In this document: positions 10,663 through 20,806 of the stretch, piece after piece
How the letters are laid out: the number at the start of each line of letters is the position of its first letter
Position numbering within the stretch: position 1 is the stretch's first letter
Assembly: GCF_009765865.1 (NCBI RefSeq)
Contig: NZ_LMUQ01000061.1
Coordinates: forward strand, 498,098-562,097
Direction: 5' to 3'
DNA: 64,000 bases
Source of the DNA: Acidisoma sp. L85
Lineage (GTDB): Bacteria; Pseudomonadota; Alphaproteobacteria; Acetobacterales; Acetobacteraceae
Notes under the pieces: generated by a model
Told to the model about the DNA's origin: nothing
Database searches by the model: none
What the model saw: the letters and a program-made list of their open reading frames with translations, nothing else
Translations under genes and position numbers: made by a program

Positions 10663-11890
10663 CCTCCGGCGTGTCGCGCTCGCGCTCTGCCTGATCGCCG
10701 TAACGACAGCGGCGCAGGCCGCGCCTCCATCCGATCCGCAGGCCGCGCTGGAGGCGCTGGAGCATCAGCGTCAGTTGCATGAGAGCCAGGCCGCCGCCGC
10801 CCGGGCAAGCGCCGCCGCCACCGCGACCATGCAGGCCGCCCTCACCCAGCAGCGCGTCGAAACCGCCGCCAAGCTGCGCGACGCGGAGAACGCCACCGCC
10901 GCCGCCGCCGAGCAACTCGCGGCACTCGCCGCCAAGAAGAAGGCGGTGACGGCGGGCCTGGTTGCTCGCGCCGCGGCCTTCGCGCCGCTGCTGCCGCTCA
11001 TCGAACGACTGGCGCTTTTCCCATCTGAGACGCTGCTCGCGGTGCCCGCCCCGCCCCGGGATACGCTGCGAGGGCTTCTCGTGCTGCAAGGGCTGTCGCA
11101 GGAGATCGAGCGGCAGTCGGCCGAGCTGAAGGCGCAGCGCGAGGCGCTCGACCAGATCAGCGCACAGATGGAGGCGGCGGCACCGGCTTTGGCCGAGGCG
11201 GAGGCAGTGCAGGCCCGGCAGGGTGCGGTGCTGGAGGCTCAGATAGCGAGCGCCCAGGCGAGCCAGCAGGCGGCGCTCGATGCGGCCGACCTCGCCGCCA
11301 AGGCGGCGGCGCAGGACGCGGCGCAAGCCCAGGACCTGCGTGCGGTGCTGGCCCGCATCGCCGCGGCACATCAGGCGGCACTGGCGAAGGCGGCACGGGC
11401 CGCGCGACTCGCCGAGCGCCGGAAGAAGACAAATGCCGCCGCCGCCCAGCAGCGCGAGGCGGAACTGGCGGCACCGGCCGGCCCCGGCCTCGGCGCGCCC
11501 TCCGGGCAGCTTCGCCAGCCGGTGGCCGGAAGGCTCACGCGCAAGTGGGGCGATCGTACCCTCGCGGGTCCTGCCACAGGCCTGTCCTTCGCGACGCCGC
11601 CGGGCGCACGTGTGATTTCACCCTGCGGCGGTAGCGTGGTATTCGGGAGTCCATTCCGCAGTTACGGGCTTCTGCTCATCGTCGATTGTGGCGGCGGCTA
11701 TGATTTCGTGCTGGCGGGGCTGGATCGGCTCGATATCGCGGTGGGACAGAAAGTGGGGGCCGGGGAACCCGTGGGCGTGATGGCGGGATGGGACCCTGGC
11801 AAGCCCGATCAGCGTCCGCAGCTCTATCTAGAGTTACGGAAGGATGGGACTGCGGTGAATCCTGCTCCATGGCTGCAGGGTCGGGGCTGA
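10640..11890 (+). CDS. EnvC-like murein hydrolase activator (degenerate LytM domain)
   Basis: EnvC-type proteins activate cell-wall amidases at the septum in the periplasm. A signal peptide ends at about residue 27 (TAAQA). Residues about 30-280 form a long Ala/Glu/Gln-rich coiled coil, followed by a LytM/M23 fold from about 295 to 416 (LRQPVAGRLTRKWGD to LYLELRKDGTAVNPAPWL). The zinc-binding residues of active M23 peptidases (HxxxD and HxH) are missing: the usual HLHFEI-like strand reads LYLELR. So it should be an activator, not an enzyme. It overlaps gpmI and is followed by the S41 protease ctpA, the usual neighbour. Confidence 0.88.
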
Positions 11891-11993
11891 CAGGCCTTGA
11901 TCGGCGACTGCATTCCTTCCCACAATGGCTCAGAATGGCAACGTCTCTGACGTTCGGGTACCGCCCCGGCTGCGCGGCACGAGGAAAGATCGG

Positions 11994-13382
11994 ATGAAGT
12001 TTCGCTCAGGCTTGCTGCTTGGTGCCACTTTCGCGGCAGGGCTCGCCCTGACCCCAGTGTCGGACGTGCTTCTGCATCGCTATGGCGGCGACCTCTGGAT
12101 CACCCATGCCCGGGCGGCCGAGGAAAGCGGCAGCGGCACCTACCAGCTGCTTAGCCTGTTCGGTGACGTCTTCGAGCGGGTGAAGGCCGATTACGTCGAG
12201 CCGGTGAAGGACAAGTCACTGGTCGAGAACGCCATCAACGGCATGCTTGCCGGCCTCGACCCGCATAGCGCCTACATGGACGCCCAGCAGTATCGGGACA
12301 TGCAGGCGCAGACCGATGGCCAGTTCGGCGGCCTCGGGCTTGAGGTCACGCAGGATAACGGCGTCATCAAGGTCATCAGCCCGATCGACGGCACGCCCGC
12401 CGCCCGCGCCAACGTCAAGCCGAATGACTACATCATCGAGATCAACGGCAAGTCGGTGCAGGGCCTGGCGCTGGACGATGCCGTCGACATGATGCGTGGC
12501 CCGCCGGGGACGAAGATTTCACTGACGCTGAAGCAGGCGGACAAGCCGAAGCCCGTCGTGGTGACGCTGACGCGCGAAGTCATCAATGTGCCCTCCGTCC
12601 ACCAGTCGCTCTATGGCGATGTCGGTTACATCCGCCTGTCGGTCTTCAGCGAGAATGCCGATCAGGGCATCCGGGACGCCATCAGCAAGCTCAAGGCCCA
12701 AGCCAAGACGCCGATCCACGGCTATATCCTGGACCTGCGCAACAATCCGGGCGGGCTATTGGATCAGGCGGTGTCGGTGGCAAACGACTTCCTCAACCAG
12801 GGCGAGATCGTCTCGACCCGCGCGCGTCATCCTGAGGATAGCCAGGTCTGGAGCGCCAAGCCCGATGGCGACATCGTCGGCGGCGCGCCGCTGGTGGTGC
12901 TGATCAATCCGGGTTCGGCCTCGGCGAGCGAGATCGTGTCGGGCGCCTTGCAGGATAATCGCCGCGCCATCGTTCTGGGCCTGCGCAGCTTCGGCAAGGG
13001 CTCGGTGCAGACGGTTATTCCGCTGCCGGGGAACGGTGCGATGCGCCTGACGACGGCGCGCTACTACACGCCGTCGGGCCGCTCGATCCAGGATCTCGGC
13101 ATCACGCCGGATGTGCAGGTCGCCTCCTCCGACCACGAGGATGCGGATCTTCAGCCGCTGCGGGAGGCCGATTTGCAGCATGCGATGGAGAACCCCAACA
13201 GCAAGCAGCTGCCGCCCTTGCCGCCGCGCACGGATCTGCCGCCGCTGGCCCATGATATCGCGAGCAAGCCGCCCGCCGGCTGGCCGAAATTCGACGCCAC
13301 CAAGCCCGCGACGGATTTCCAGCTTCAGGAGGCGATCAAGCTGGTGAACGCGATGCCCGGACAGACCCGCGCCTCCAACTGA
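11994..13382 (+). CDS. ctpA: S41-family C-terminal processing protease
   Basis: CtpA/Prc proteases degrade or mature periplasmic proteins by recognising their C-termini. A signal/anchor segment is at residues 5-22. The PDZ domain (about 95-175) includes GGLGLEV and IIEINGKSVQGL. The protease core follows, with YILDLRNNPGGLL, the nucleophile region GSASASEIVSGAL and the catalytic lysine in SFGKGSVQT. I chose ATG 11994 because AGGA lies 8 bases upstream and a signal sequence follows; the frame's earlier start at 11925 lacks both. 462 residues. One base separates its stop from rppH, so they are co-transcribed. Confidence 0.95.
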   Translation: MKFRSGLLLGATFAAGLALTPVSDVLLHRYGGDLWITHARAAEESGSGTYQLLSLFGDVFERVKADYVEPVKDKSLVENAINGMLAGLDPHSAYMDAQQYRDMQAQTDGQFGGLGLEVTQDNGVIKVISPIDGTPAARANVKPNDYIIEINGKSVQGLALDDAVDMMRGPPGTKISLTLKQADKPKPVVVTLTREVINVPSVHQSLYGDVGYIRLSVFSENADQGIRDAISKLKAQAKTPIHGYILDLRNNPGGLLDQAVSVANDFLNQGEIVSTRARHPEDSQVWSAKPDGDIVGGAPLVVLINPGSASASEIVSGALQDNRRAIVLGLRSFGKGSVQTVIPLPGNGAMRLTTARYYTPSGRSIQDLGITPDVQVASSDHEDADLQPLREADLQHAMENPNSKQLPPLPPRTDLPPLAHDIASKPPAGWPKFDATKPATDFQLQEAIKLVNAMPGQTRASN

Positions 13383-13383
13383 G

Positions 13384-13887
13384 GTGGACGAGATGGTCTC
13401 GGCGGAGTCCCTGCCCTATCGCCCGAATGTCGGCGCGGTGTTGTTCAACCGCGCCGGCCGGGTGTTCGTTGCCCGGCGCGCGAAATTTCCCAACGCCGAG
13501 GGCCCGGCGGGCGGCTGGCAATTGCCGCAGGGCGGGATCGACGAGAACGAGGATCCGCGCGCGGCGGTATTGCGCGAACTGGCGGAAGAAATCGGCACCG
13601 ACCGCGCCGAGATCATCGGCGAGCATTCCGAGTGGCTGTCCTATGACCTGCCGCCGGAGCTCATCGGCAAGGCGCTGCACGGCCGGTATCGCGGCCAGCG
13701 CCAGCGCTGGTTCGCGCTGCGCTTCACGGGCGAGGACAGCGACATCCGCCTGGACCTCGACCCGCATCCCGAATTCGACGCCTGGCGCTGGGACGAGCTC
13801 GCACAACTTCCCGAGCTCGCCGTTGGTTTCAAGCGCGAAATTTATGTGACTTTGGTGAAAGCGTTTGCTGAGTTTGCGGTTATTTGA
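13384..13887 (+). CDS. rppH: RNA pyrophosphohydrolase (Nudix)
   Basis: RppH removes pyrophosphate from the 5' end of mRNA and so triggers decay. The Nudix box is complete: GGIDENEDPRAAVLRELAEEIG, preceded by WQLPQ. The opening YRPNVGAVLFNRAGRVFVARR and the later GQRQRWFALRF are typical of RppH rather than other Nudix proteins. 167 residues. The start is GTG 13384; an in-frame ATG at 13393 is an alternative. It closes the housekeeping run. Confidence 0.95.
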   Translation: MDEMVSAESLPYRPNVGAVLFNRAGRVFVARRAKFPNAEGPAGGWQLPQGGIDENEDPRAAVLRELAEEIGTDRAEIIGEHSEWLSYDLPPELIGKALHGRYRGQRQRWFALRFTGEDSDIRLDLDPHPEFDAWRWDELAQLPELAVGFKREIYVTLVKAFAEFAVI

Positions 13888-14833
13888 GATTTTTGAGAAT
13901 TCCGTGAGGCGCTAAGGTTTTTGGTTTTCCGCCCGCGGAAGGTATGAAGGCGATCGCGGCCCCACGGGAGACGGGGTAGGGGTAGGGGTACGGTTGGAAA
14001 CAGCGAGGCAATGGGCGACGTAGGCGTCGGCAAAATCGAAGGCGGTACCACCCGTTGACCGAAAGTTGAAAAAGCTTACGGCCCTACGGGGGATTCGGAA
14101 ATTCGTTGTCTGGCGTCAGATGAGCTCAGGCGACTGCCCAAGCTCATCTTTGAATTGAAATTCGAAAATTGCGTGACTTAGGCGAAGCCGTTCGCCAAGT
14201 TCGCGTGTCTCGTTAAGACATACCCCAAGTGTGCAAAAAGTTGGCGGTTTGCAGTATCGCCGACTGGTACTCTTCTTCAGTCATACCGAGAGCCTGGCGT
14301 GAGCGGTCGCTGTCGAGGTAAGAAGAAGGCGAGCGCGACGGCGATGGAGACCTCGGGATTCCGCTTCTGGCAGCTTGTTGTTGGGCCGACCCTATTTAGG
14401 CCGCCATCCGAAAATCTTCTGGCCGAAGACTAGTTGTATAGACATGCTCAAACTGGTCGTTGATGTCACTGGTCGCACTAAAACCGGATTGACCCCCGTT
14501 AATAAGACCGTAGTCGCGAGCGCCTGACATGATTTTTCTCCTGTTGAGACCGCAAAATTTCCACAGTTCGCTTAAATTAAGATGAACGGTCCAGTGAAGG
14601 CTACGCGATTACGGTTTTGTAAGAAAGTTGTTCAACCCGCCAAATGGTATTTGCGGCATCGGAATGGCTGACCACGTCGCCATGGGGCTTGGGCGCAATT
14701 AGTTACAGCCCCCAATAGGTGTTGTGCGCCAGAATGGCTGTTAGCCCCTCACTATGGGCTCGCCTTTGTTGACCCCGAATTAAAAACGACCCACCGTTCC
14801 GCCTCGAAAACTGAACCTACCGGAGACTTCGCC
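13888..14833. other. Gene-poor, lower-GC region
   Basis: About 950 bp between rppH and the dienelactone hydrolase gene. GC and codon character fall compared with both sides. The only gene-like signal is the minus-strand small ORF at 14396-14530 and its in-frame continuation to 14213. No tRNA, terminator with a T run, or insertion sequence end was recognised. The 3' part carries the promoter of the hydrolase gene. It may be the scar of a lost or acquired segment; this is inference. Confidence 0.5.
14396..14530 (-). CDS. Small ORF, 44 residues, with strong ribosome binding site; frame continues past the stop
   Basis: On the minus strand an ATG at 14530 is preceded by AGGAG at a 7-base distance, one of the best translation starts in the region. 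The product begins MSGARDYGLINGGQSG and ends DFRMAA before TAA (14398-14396). It is polar and has no recognised domain. Beyond the TAA the same frame stays open for 60 more codons to a second TAA at 14215-14213. That part contains a Ser/Pro/Arg stretch and a helix-like segment LGMTEEEYQSAILQT. So this may be a 5' fragment of a gene of about 105 codons broken by a nonsense mutation, or a real small protein. Confidence 0.45.
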   Translation of the reverse strand: MSGARDYGLINGGQSGFSATSDINDQFEHVYTTSLRPEDFRMAA

Positions 14834-15505
14834 ATGTCCATGACCAAACTCACCGCCTCTGACGGCCACAGCTTCGGGGCCTACACCGCCGGTGCTAATC
14901 ATCTGACGGTCGGCCTCGTCGTCGTGCAGGAGATTTTTGGCGTCAATCCCCACATGCGCCATGCGAGCGATGTGCTCGCCGCTGCCGGGTTCAAGGTGAT
15001 CTGCCCGGCGGTCTTCGACCGCGCCGAGCGCGATGTCGAGCTCGGCTATACCGGCGAGGATATGCAGAAGGGCGTCGCCCTGCGCGGCAAGATCAAGGAT
15101 GCGGATACGCTGCTGGATCTCGAGGCCGCGGCGACAGCACTCGGCACGCCGCGCGTGGGGATTATCGGCTATTGCTGGGGCGGCACGCTTGCCTGGCTGG
15201 GAGCGACCCGGAGCACGAAATTCCACGCGGCCTCAGGCTGGTACGGCGGCGGCATCGCGGCGGCCAAGACCGAGACGCCGCATTGCCCCGTGCAATTGCA
15301 TTTCGGCGCCAAGGACGACCACATTCCGCTAACCGATGTCGAGGCAATCCGCCAGGCCCAGCCGGGCGTGGAAGTCTTCGTTTATGACGCGGGCCACGGC
15401 TTCGGCTGCGAGGAGCGCGGAAGCTTTGACCAGGCGAGCTACGATCAGGCCCAGGCGCGCAGCCTCGCCTTCTTCCGCAAGCATCTCGGCTCGACCGCCA
15501 ACTAA
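14834..15505 (+). CDS. Dienelactone hydrolase family protein
   Basis: A cytoplasmic alpha/beta hydrolase of the dienelactone hydrolase family, 223 residues. The cysteine nucleophile is Cys114 in GYCWGG, with Asp161 (AKDDHIP) and His188 (AGHGFGC) completing the triad and Glu33 in VVQEIFG, as in carboxymethylenebutenolidase. The start ATG 14834 has GGAGA 7 bases upstream. No other chlorocatechol-pathway gene is nearby, so the natural substrate is unknown; many such proteins hydrolyse other lactones or esters. A bulged hairpin follows the stop. Confidence 0.9.
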   Translation: MSMTKLTASDGHSFGAYTAGANHLTVGLVVVQEIFGVNPHMRHASDVLAAAGFKVICPAVFDRAERDVELGYTGEDMQKGVALRGKIKDADTLLDLEAAATALGTPRVGIIGYCWGGTLAWLGATRSTKFHAASGWYGGGIAAAKTETPHCPVQLHFGAKDDHIPLTDVEAIRQAQPGVEVFVYDAGHGFGCEERGSFDQASYDQAQARSLAFFRKHLGSTAN

Positions 15506-15519
15506 AGCCAGAGGCTTTT

Positions 15520-15551
15520 CCGGACGCGGCGGAAGTTCTCCGCCCGTCCGG
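15520..15551 (+). terminator. Possible terminator hairpin after the hydrolase gene
   Basis: A GC-rich inverted repeat: CCGGACG pairs with CGTCCGG and, after one bulged C, GGCGGA pairs with TCCGCC around an AGTTC loop. It starts 14 bp after the stop at 15505. There is no T run, so termination is only suggested by position. Confidence 0.35.
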
Positions 15552-15762
15552 TCTAGGTGGCGCTCGGACGGCGCACCGTCATCATCTTGCAACACTACAC
15601 GCTGATAGCTCGCCGTTTTGACAGGCGAGGGCCGCAGGCTGTACGGTCGCGCGTCGTCTTCGACTTCGCGTAAAGCGATCCAAGGCCCAGATGGCGGGAT
15701 CTGACCCTCTCCCCGCCTTAGCTCATCGCTCGATTTAACGCCTGTCGATGTTGGAGGCCCTG

Positions 15763-18123
15763 ATGGCCCAGCCTTTGTCACCCGAACTTCTTGAGAAAAT
15801 GCATGCCTATTGGCGCGCAGCGAATTATCTTTCGGTGGGGCAGATTTATCTGCAGGACAATCCGCTGCTCGAAAAGCCGCTCACGATGGATCATGTGAAG
15901 CGAAGGCTTCTGGGGCATTGGGGCACCACACCCGGGTTGAACATGCTCTATATCCATCTCAACCGGCTCATCAAAGATCATGACCTGAACATGATCTATG
16001 TCATGGGCCCAGGCCATGGCGGCCCCGGCATCGTGGCGCAAACCTATCTCGAAGGGTCTTATACGGAGCGCTATCCGGCGATCGAGCGCAGCCGCAACGG
16101 GCTGCACCGGCTATTCCGCCAATTTTCCTGGCCCTATGGAATTCCCAGCCACGTCGCGCCGGAAACGCCTGGCTCGATCCATGAGGGCGGCGAGCTTGGT
16201 TATTCTCTGGCGCACGCCTATGGCGCGGCTTTCGACAATCCGGATCTGATCGTCGCCTGCGTCGTCGGCGATGGTGAGGCCGAGACCGGCGCGCTGGCAA
16301 CAAGCTGGCACTCCAACAAATTCCTCAATCCCGCGCGTGATGGTGCGGTGCTTCCGATTCTTCATCTCAACGGCTTCAAGATCGCCAATCCGACGATCCT
16401 GGCCCGGATCAGCCGCGAGGAGCTTACCTCACTGTTCCAGGGCTACGGCTACGAGCCGCATTTCGTCGAGGGCGACGATCCGCAGCTAGTGCATCAGGAA
16501 CTCGCGGCCACGCTCGACACCATCTACGAAAAAATCCGCGTGATCCAATCGGAAGCGCGCGCCGGCGACGCGAAGGATGTGCGGCGCCCGCGCTGGCCGA
16601 TGATTATCTTCCGCACGCCGAAAGGCTGGACCGGACCGAAATTCGTCGACAACAAGCCCGTTGAGGGAACCTGGCGCGCCCATCAGGTGCCGATCGCGGA
16701 CTTCAAGAACCCCGAGCATCTGCGGCAACTCGAAGACTGGATGCGGAGCTACAAGCCCGAGGAACTCTTCGACGCAGACGGCAAGTTTTTCGACAAATAC
16801 GCGGAGATCGCGCCGACCGGACAGCGCCGCATGGGTGCTAATCCGCATGCCAATGGCGGCGAACTCCTCCAGCCGTTGTCGATGCCGCATTTCCGCGACT
16901 ATGGCGTGAAGATGGATGCGCCCGGCACGGTTCACGCGGAAGCGACGCGGGTCTTGGGCCATTTCCTACGCGACGTGATGAAGCTCAGTCTCGGCAAACG
17001 CAATTTCCGGGTCTTTGGCCCGGACGAGACGGCATCGAACCGGCTGGAAGCCATCTTCGAGGTCGCCGGCAAGGAATGGATGGCTGATGTCGAGGATGTC
17101 GACATCAATCTGAGCAAGGAAGGCCGTGTCATGGAGGTGCTGAGCGAGCATCTCTGTGAGGGCTGGCTCGAAGGCTATCTCCTCACCGGGCGGCACGGCT
17201 TCTTCTCCTGCTACGAGGCCTTCATCCACATCATCGATTCGATGTTCAACCAGCATGCGAAATGGCTGAAGGTGACACGGAAGATTCCGTGGCGCGAGCC
17301 AATCGCGTCGCTGAATTATCTGCTGTCCTCGCATGTCTGGCGCCAGGATCACAACGGCTTCTCGCATCAGGATCCCGGCTTCATCGACCATGTTGCCGCC
17401 AAGAAGTCCGAGATCGTCCGCATTTATCTGCCGCCCGATGCGAACACGCTTCTATCGGTCGCCGACCATTGCCTGCGCAGCCGCAATTACATCAACCTGA
17501 TCGTCGCTGGAAAACAACCGGAGTGGCAGTGGCTCGACATCGATTCCGCCACGCGCCACTGCGCGGCTGGTGCCGGGATCTGGGATTGGGCGAGCAATGA
17601 TGATGGCGATCCCGATGTGGTGATGGCCTGCGCCGGGGATATTCCGACGCTGGAAACCATGGCCGCCGTCACGCTGCTGCGCAGATATGTTCCCGACATC
17701 CGCATCCGCGTCGTCAACGTGGTTGACCTGATGATATTGGAGCCGCAATCCGAGCATCCGCATGGCTGGGAAGACGAAAGCTTCGATGAGCTCTTTACCA
17801 AGGATAAGCCGGTCATCTTCGCGTTCCACGGCTATCCGGGCATCATCCACAAGCTGACCTATCGCCGGCACAATCACGACAACATCCATGTGCGCGGCTA
17901 CAAGGAAGAGGGCACGACCACAACGCCCTTCGACATGGTGGTGCTGAACAACCTCGACCGCTTCCAGCTCGCGCTCGATGCCATCCGGCGCATTCCACGT
18001 CTCGCCGATCAGGTGGAAGCCGCGACGGCGCGTTACTGGACCGATATGGAGCGCCACAAGCTTTATATCAGCGAACATGGCGACGACATGCCGGAGATTC
18101 GCGACTGGCGCTGGATCGCGTGA
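15763..18123 (+). CDS. xfp: Phosphoketolase (xylulose 5-phosphate / fructose 6-phosphate)
   Basis: Thiamine-diphosphate enzyme that splits xylulose 5-phosphate (often also fructose 6-phosphate) with phosphate into acetyl phosphate and a shorter sugar phosphate. Full-length family features include [39 protein letters not shown], the cofactor motif [14 protein letters not shown] and [11 protein letters not shown] chose ATG 15763 because GGAGG lies 5 bases upstream; the frame's ATG at 15748 precedes that site. 786 residues. It overlaps ackA, the enzyme that consumes acetyl phosphate, so the pair is translationally coupled. Confidence 0.97.
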   Translation: MAQPLSPELLEKMHAYWRAANYLSVGQIYLQDNPLLEKPLTMDHVKRRLLGHWGTTPGLNMLYIHLNRLIKDHDLNMIYVMGPGHGGPGIVAQTYLEGSYTERYPAIERSRNGLHRLFRQFSWPYGIPSHVAPETPGSIHEGGELGYSLAHAYGAAFDNPDLIVACVVGDGEAETGALATSWHSNKFLNPARDGAVLPILHLNGFKIANPTILARISREELTSLFQGYGYEPHFVEGDDPQLVHQELAATLDTIYEKIRVIQSEARAGDAKDVRRPRWPMIIFRTPKGWTGPKFVDNKPVEGTWRAHQVPIADFKNPEHLRQLEDWMRSYKPEELFDADGKFFDKYAEIAPTGQRRMGANPHANGGELLQPLSMPHFRDYGVKMDAPGTVHAEATRVLGHFLRDVMKLSLGKRNFRVFGPDETASNRLEAIFEVAGKEWMADVEDVDINLSKEGRVMEVLSEHLCEGWLEGYLLTGRHGFFSCYEAFIHIIDSMFNQHAKWLKVTRKIPWREPIASLNYLLSSHVWRQDHNGFSHQDPGFIDHVAAKKSEIVRIYLPPDANTLLSVADHCLRSRNYINLIVAGKQPEWQWLDIDSATRHCAAGAGIWDWASNDDGDPDVVMACAGDIPTLETMAAVTLLRRYVPDIRIRVVNVVDLMILEPQSEHPHGWEDESFDELFTKDKPVIFAFHGYPGIIHKLTYRRHNHDNIHVRGYKEEGTTTTPFDMVVLNNLDRFQLALDAIRRIPRLADQVEAATARYWTDMERHKLYISEHGDDMPEIRDWRWIA

Positions 18124-19259
18124 ACGATCGGCATGAGATGGAGGTACTCGCTCTCAACAGCGGCTCCTCCTCTCTCAAGTTTGGGCTATATCGTGTCGGC
18201 TCCACGCGGGCCGAATTACTGGTCACCGGGGAAGCCGAGTCGATCGGCGACCCCGGCGGCAAGCTCAGCGCGAAAGATGCGCATGGGAACAGCCTGCTAT
18301 CCGAGACGGCATCGCTTCCGAGCCAGAAAGAAGCGATCGCGCGTATCGGCAAGCTTCTCGCCGATACCAAGCAGCCCTCGCCCAAGGCGATTGGCCATCG
18401 CATTGTGCATGGTGGCCCCAAGCTGCGGCAGCACTGCATCATCGATGACACTGTTCTCGATGAACTGAAGGCCGCGACAGCCTTCGCGCCGCTGCACACG
18501 CCGTCCGCGCTGGCGGTCATCCGCTTCGCGCAGGAGCATTTTCCTGGGCTACCGCAAGCCGCCTGTTTCGACACCACCTTCCATGCCGCAATGCCGGATG
18601 TCGCGCGGGTTCTGCCAATACCGAAAGTGCTGCTCGCGGAGGGCATCCAACGCTACGGCTTCCACGGCCTCTCCTGCGAATCAATCCTCCACCAACTTGG
18701 AAGCGATCCGCCGCGCCGTTTGGTGATCGCCCATCTCGGCAATGGCGCGAGCGTCACCGCTGTACGCGACGGCAAATCCATCGATACCAGCATGGGGCTG
18801 ACACCGACCGGCGGTATCATCATGGGCACACGCACCGGCGACCTCGATCCCGGCGTGCTCGTCTATCTGATGCGCGAGAAGAAATTCGACGCAGCCAAGA
18901 TCGAGGATCTCGTCGATCACCGATCCGGCCTGCAAGGCATCTCGGGCATCGGCCATGACATGCGCGGCCTGCACGAGGCAGCAGCGACCAACCCCGATGC
19001 ACGCCTCGCCATCAGCATGTTCTGCTATTCCGTGCGCAAGCAAATCGCCGCGATGATCGGCGCGCTCGGCGGTGTCGATATGATCGTGTTCGCCGGCGGC
19101 ATCGGCGAACACGACGACGCGGTGCGAGCGGAAATCTGTGACAACCTACCCTGGATTAGCGGCACCGCTTCCGGCTGCTCAGTGCGCGTCATCCCTTCAC
19201 AAGAGGACGAACAAATCGCCCGCCACAGCTTCGCATTGTCGTCAGCCGCCCCGCGCTAG
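18120..19259 (+). CDS. ackA: Acetate kinase
   Basis: AckA converts acetyl phosphate and ADP to acetate and ATP. The family motifs are complete: [15 protein letters not shown] near the N-terminus, [52 protein letters not shown] and FAGGIGEHD. 379 residues. GTG 18120 overlaps the xfp stop by four bases; an ATG at 18138 is a possible later start. Coupling to phosphoketolase without a phosphotransacetylase gene nearby suggests that acetyl phosphate goes mainly to acetate plus ATP here. Positions 19260-19324 downstream lead into the next gene. Confidence 0.97.
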   Translation: MNDRHEMEVLALNSGSSSLKFGLYRVGSTRAELLVTGEAESIGDPGGKLSAKDAHGNSLLSETASLPSQKEAIARIGKLLADTKQPSPKAIGHRIVHGGPKLRQHCIIDDTVLDELKAATAFAPLHTPSALAVIRFAQEHFPGLPQAACFDTTFHAAMPDVARVLPIPKVLLAEGIQRYGFHGLSCESILHQLGSDPPRRLVIAHLGNGASVTAVRDGKSIDTSMGLTPTGGIIMGTRTGDLDPGVLVYLMREKKFDAAKIEDLVDHRSGLQGISGIGHDMRGLHEAAATNPDARLAISMFCYSVRKQIAAMIGALGGVDMIVFAGGIGEHDDAVRAEICDNLPWISGTASGCSVRVIPSQEDEQIARHSFALSSAAPR

Positions 19260-19324
19260 CCCGCCAGCGCCGCTTGACATCGCCCCGACCCGCGATCAAA
19301 GGCCGACCGGGGAGATAATAAACC

Positions 19325-19972
19325 ATGGCCCGCCTCGACATCGCCGTTCGTGGACTCTTCGCGACGCCGGTCGCGGCGGTCGAGCTGCCGGATGCGGCGG
19401 CCCGCAATGCCGAACTCGCCGAGATCATCCTCCGCCGCCGGGCCGAAACGCCCTCCGTCCAAGCCTCCAACGCCGGCGGCTGGCATTCCGATCGCGACAT
19501 CATCGAATGGGGCGGCCCGCGTATCACCGAAATCCTGACCCTCGCGCGGCAGGTCGCGAACCATCTCACCGCCGACCGTCAGGGCAAGCCCATCGCCCCG
19601 AGCTGGACCATGCAGGCCTGGGCCAATGTGAATGGACCCGGCGCCGGCAATATCAGCCACTACCATCCCGGCAGCTTCTGGTCCGGCACCTATTACGTCG
19701 ATGATGGCGGCTGCGCGGAGAATCCCGCGCTCGGCGGCGAGTTCGAAATGCTCGATCCGCGCGGGCCCGGCCCCGGCATGTACGCCCCGGCGCTGAAATT
19801 CGCCGGCGAGGATGGCGCCTCGGTCGGCGCGGGGGAAACCATCCGGCCACGGCCTGGCCTTTTGTTCCTGTTCCCCTCCTGGCTCTTCCATCAGGTCCGC
19901 CCCTATCGCGGCGACGCGCTGCGCATCTCCATCGCCTTCAATCTGGGCCTGCCGCAAAGCGAGCGCGGTTGA
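19325..19972 (+). CDS. Putative 2-oxoglutarate-Fe(II) oxygenase (TIGR02466-like)
   Basis: A 215-residue protein resembling the putative 2OG-Fe(II) oxygenase family TIGR02466. The Fe/2OG core is suggested by HYHPGSFWSGTYYVDD (first histidine region) and by FPSWLFHQVRPYRGDALRISIAFN, where the distal His and an Arg would bind iron and 2-oxoglutarate. WHSDRDI and SWTMQAWANVN are also typical. The start ATG 19325 has GGGGAG about 10 bases upstream. Its TGA overlaps the glpR ATG (TGATG), so it is coupled to the glycerol repressor. The substrate is unknown; a link to glycerol metabolism is inference from position. Confidence 0.75.
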   Translation: MARLDIAVRGLFATPVAAVELPDAAARNAELAEIILRRRAETPSVQASNAGGWHSDRDIIEWGGPRITEILTLARQVANHLTADRQGKPIAPSWTMQAWANVNGPGAGNISHYHPGSFWSGTYYVDDGGCAENPALGGEFEMLDPRGPGPGMYAPALKFAGEDGASVGAGETIRPRPGLLFLFPSWLFHQVRPYRGDALRISIAFNLGLPQSERG

Positions 19973-20766
19973 TGGCGGAGCTGCCGCGCCCCGTCTCCCG
20001 CCGGCAGCAGGAGATCGCGACGCTCATCCGGGAGACCGGCCGGGTGGCGGTGGAGGAGCTGGCCGCGCGCTTCGCCGTCACACCTCAGACCATTCGCCGC
20101 GACCTCAACGACCTCAGCGAGGCGCGGATCATCACCCGTACCCATGGCGGAGCGGTGGTCGGTTCCGGGGTCGAGAACCTCGCCTATGACGCGCGTAAGC
20201 TGGTGGCGCGGAGCGAGAAGCGACGGATCGGCGAGGCCGCCGCGGCGCTCATCCCCGACCACTCCTCGCTCTTCATCAACCTCGGCACGACGACCGAGGA
20301 GGTGGCGCAGGCGATTGCCGGGCGTCAGGGTTTGCTGGTCATAACGAACAATATCAACGTGGCAAACGCGCTTTATCGCAATACCTCGATCAGCGTGATC
20401 ATCGCCGGGGGCACCATCCGTGCGAGCGACGGCGGCGTAGTGGGCCGCATGGCGGCAGAGGTGATCCGGCAGTTCAAGGTCGATACCGCCGTGATCGGCA
20501 CCTCGGCGATCGACGCGGATGGCACGTTGCTCGATTACGACATCCGCGAAGTGCAGGTCTCGCGGGCCATTATCGAAAACGCTCGGCGGGTGGTGCTGGT
20601 GACCGACAGCAGCAAATTCAGCCGCCGCGCCCCCGTGCGGATCGGCCGGCTCGACGAGATCGACGTGCTGGTGATCGACCGCCTGCCCTCCCCGGAGATC
20701 GCCGAAATGTGCCGGAGGATGGAAATCGAGGTGATCGAGACAGGCGGCGGGCCGGAGGAGGATTAG
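19972..20766 (+). CDS. glpR: DeoR/GlpR-family repressor, probable glycerol regulator
   Basis: An N-terminal DeoR-type helix-turn-helix (residues about 6-60: RQQEIATLIRETG, LAARFAVTPQTIRRDLNDLSE, RTHGGAV) is followed by the DeoRC sugar-phosphate sensor domain with FINLGTTTEEVAQAI and DLDATLL-like IDADGTLLDYD. 264 residues. The ATG at 19972 overlaps the oxygenase stop; a TTG one codon earlier seems unlikely. It stands just upstream of glpD and the glycerol transporter, the same place as in rhizobial glp clusters, so glycerol 3-phosphate is the likely inducer. That is inferred from context. Confidence 0.88.
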   Translation: MAELPRPVSRRQQEIATLIRETGRVAVEELAARFAVTPQTIRRDLNDLSEARIITRTHGGAVVGSGVENLAYDARKLVARSEKRRIGEAAAALIPDHSSLFINLGTTTEEVAQAIAGRQGLLVITNNINVANALYRNTSISVIIAGGTIRASDGGVVGRMAAEVIRQFKVDTAVIGTSAIDADGTLLDYDIREVQVSRAIIENARRVVLVTDSSKFSRRAPVRIGRLDEIDVLVIDRLPSPEIAEMCRRMEIEVIETGGGPEED

Positions 20767-20806
20767 TTTTCGGGTCGGCTACGCCGTCGCCCTTGCTATC
20801 ACAACC

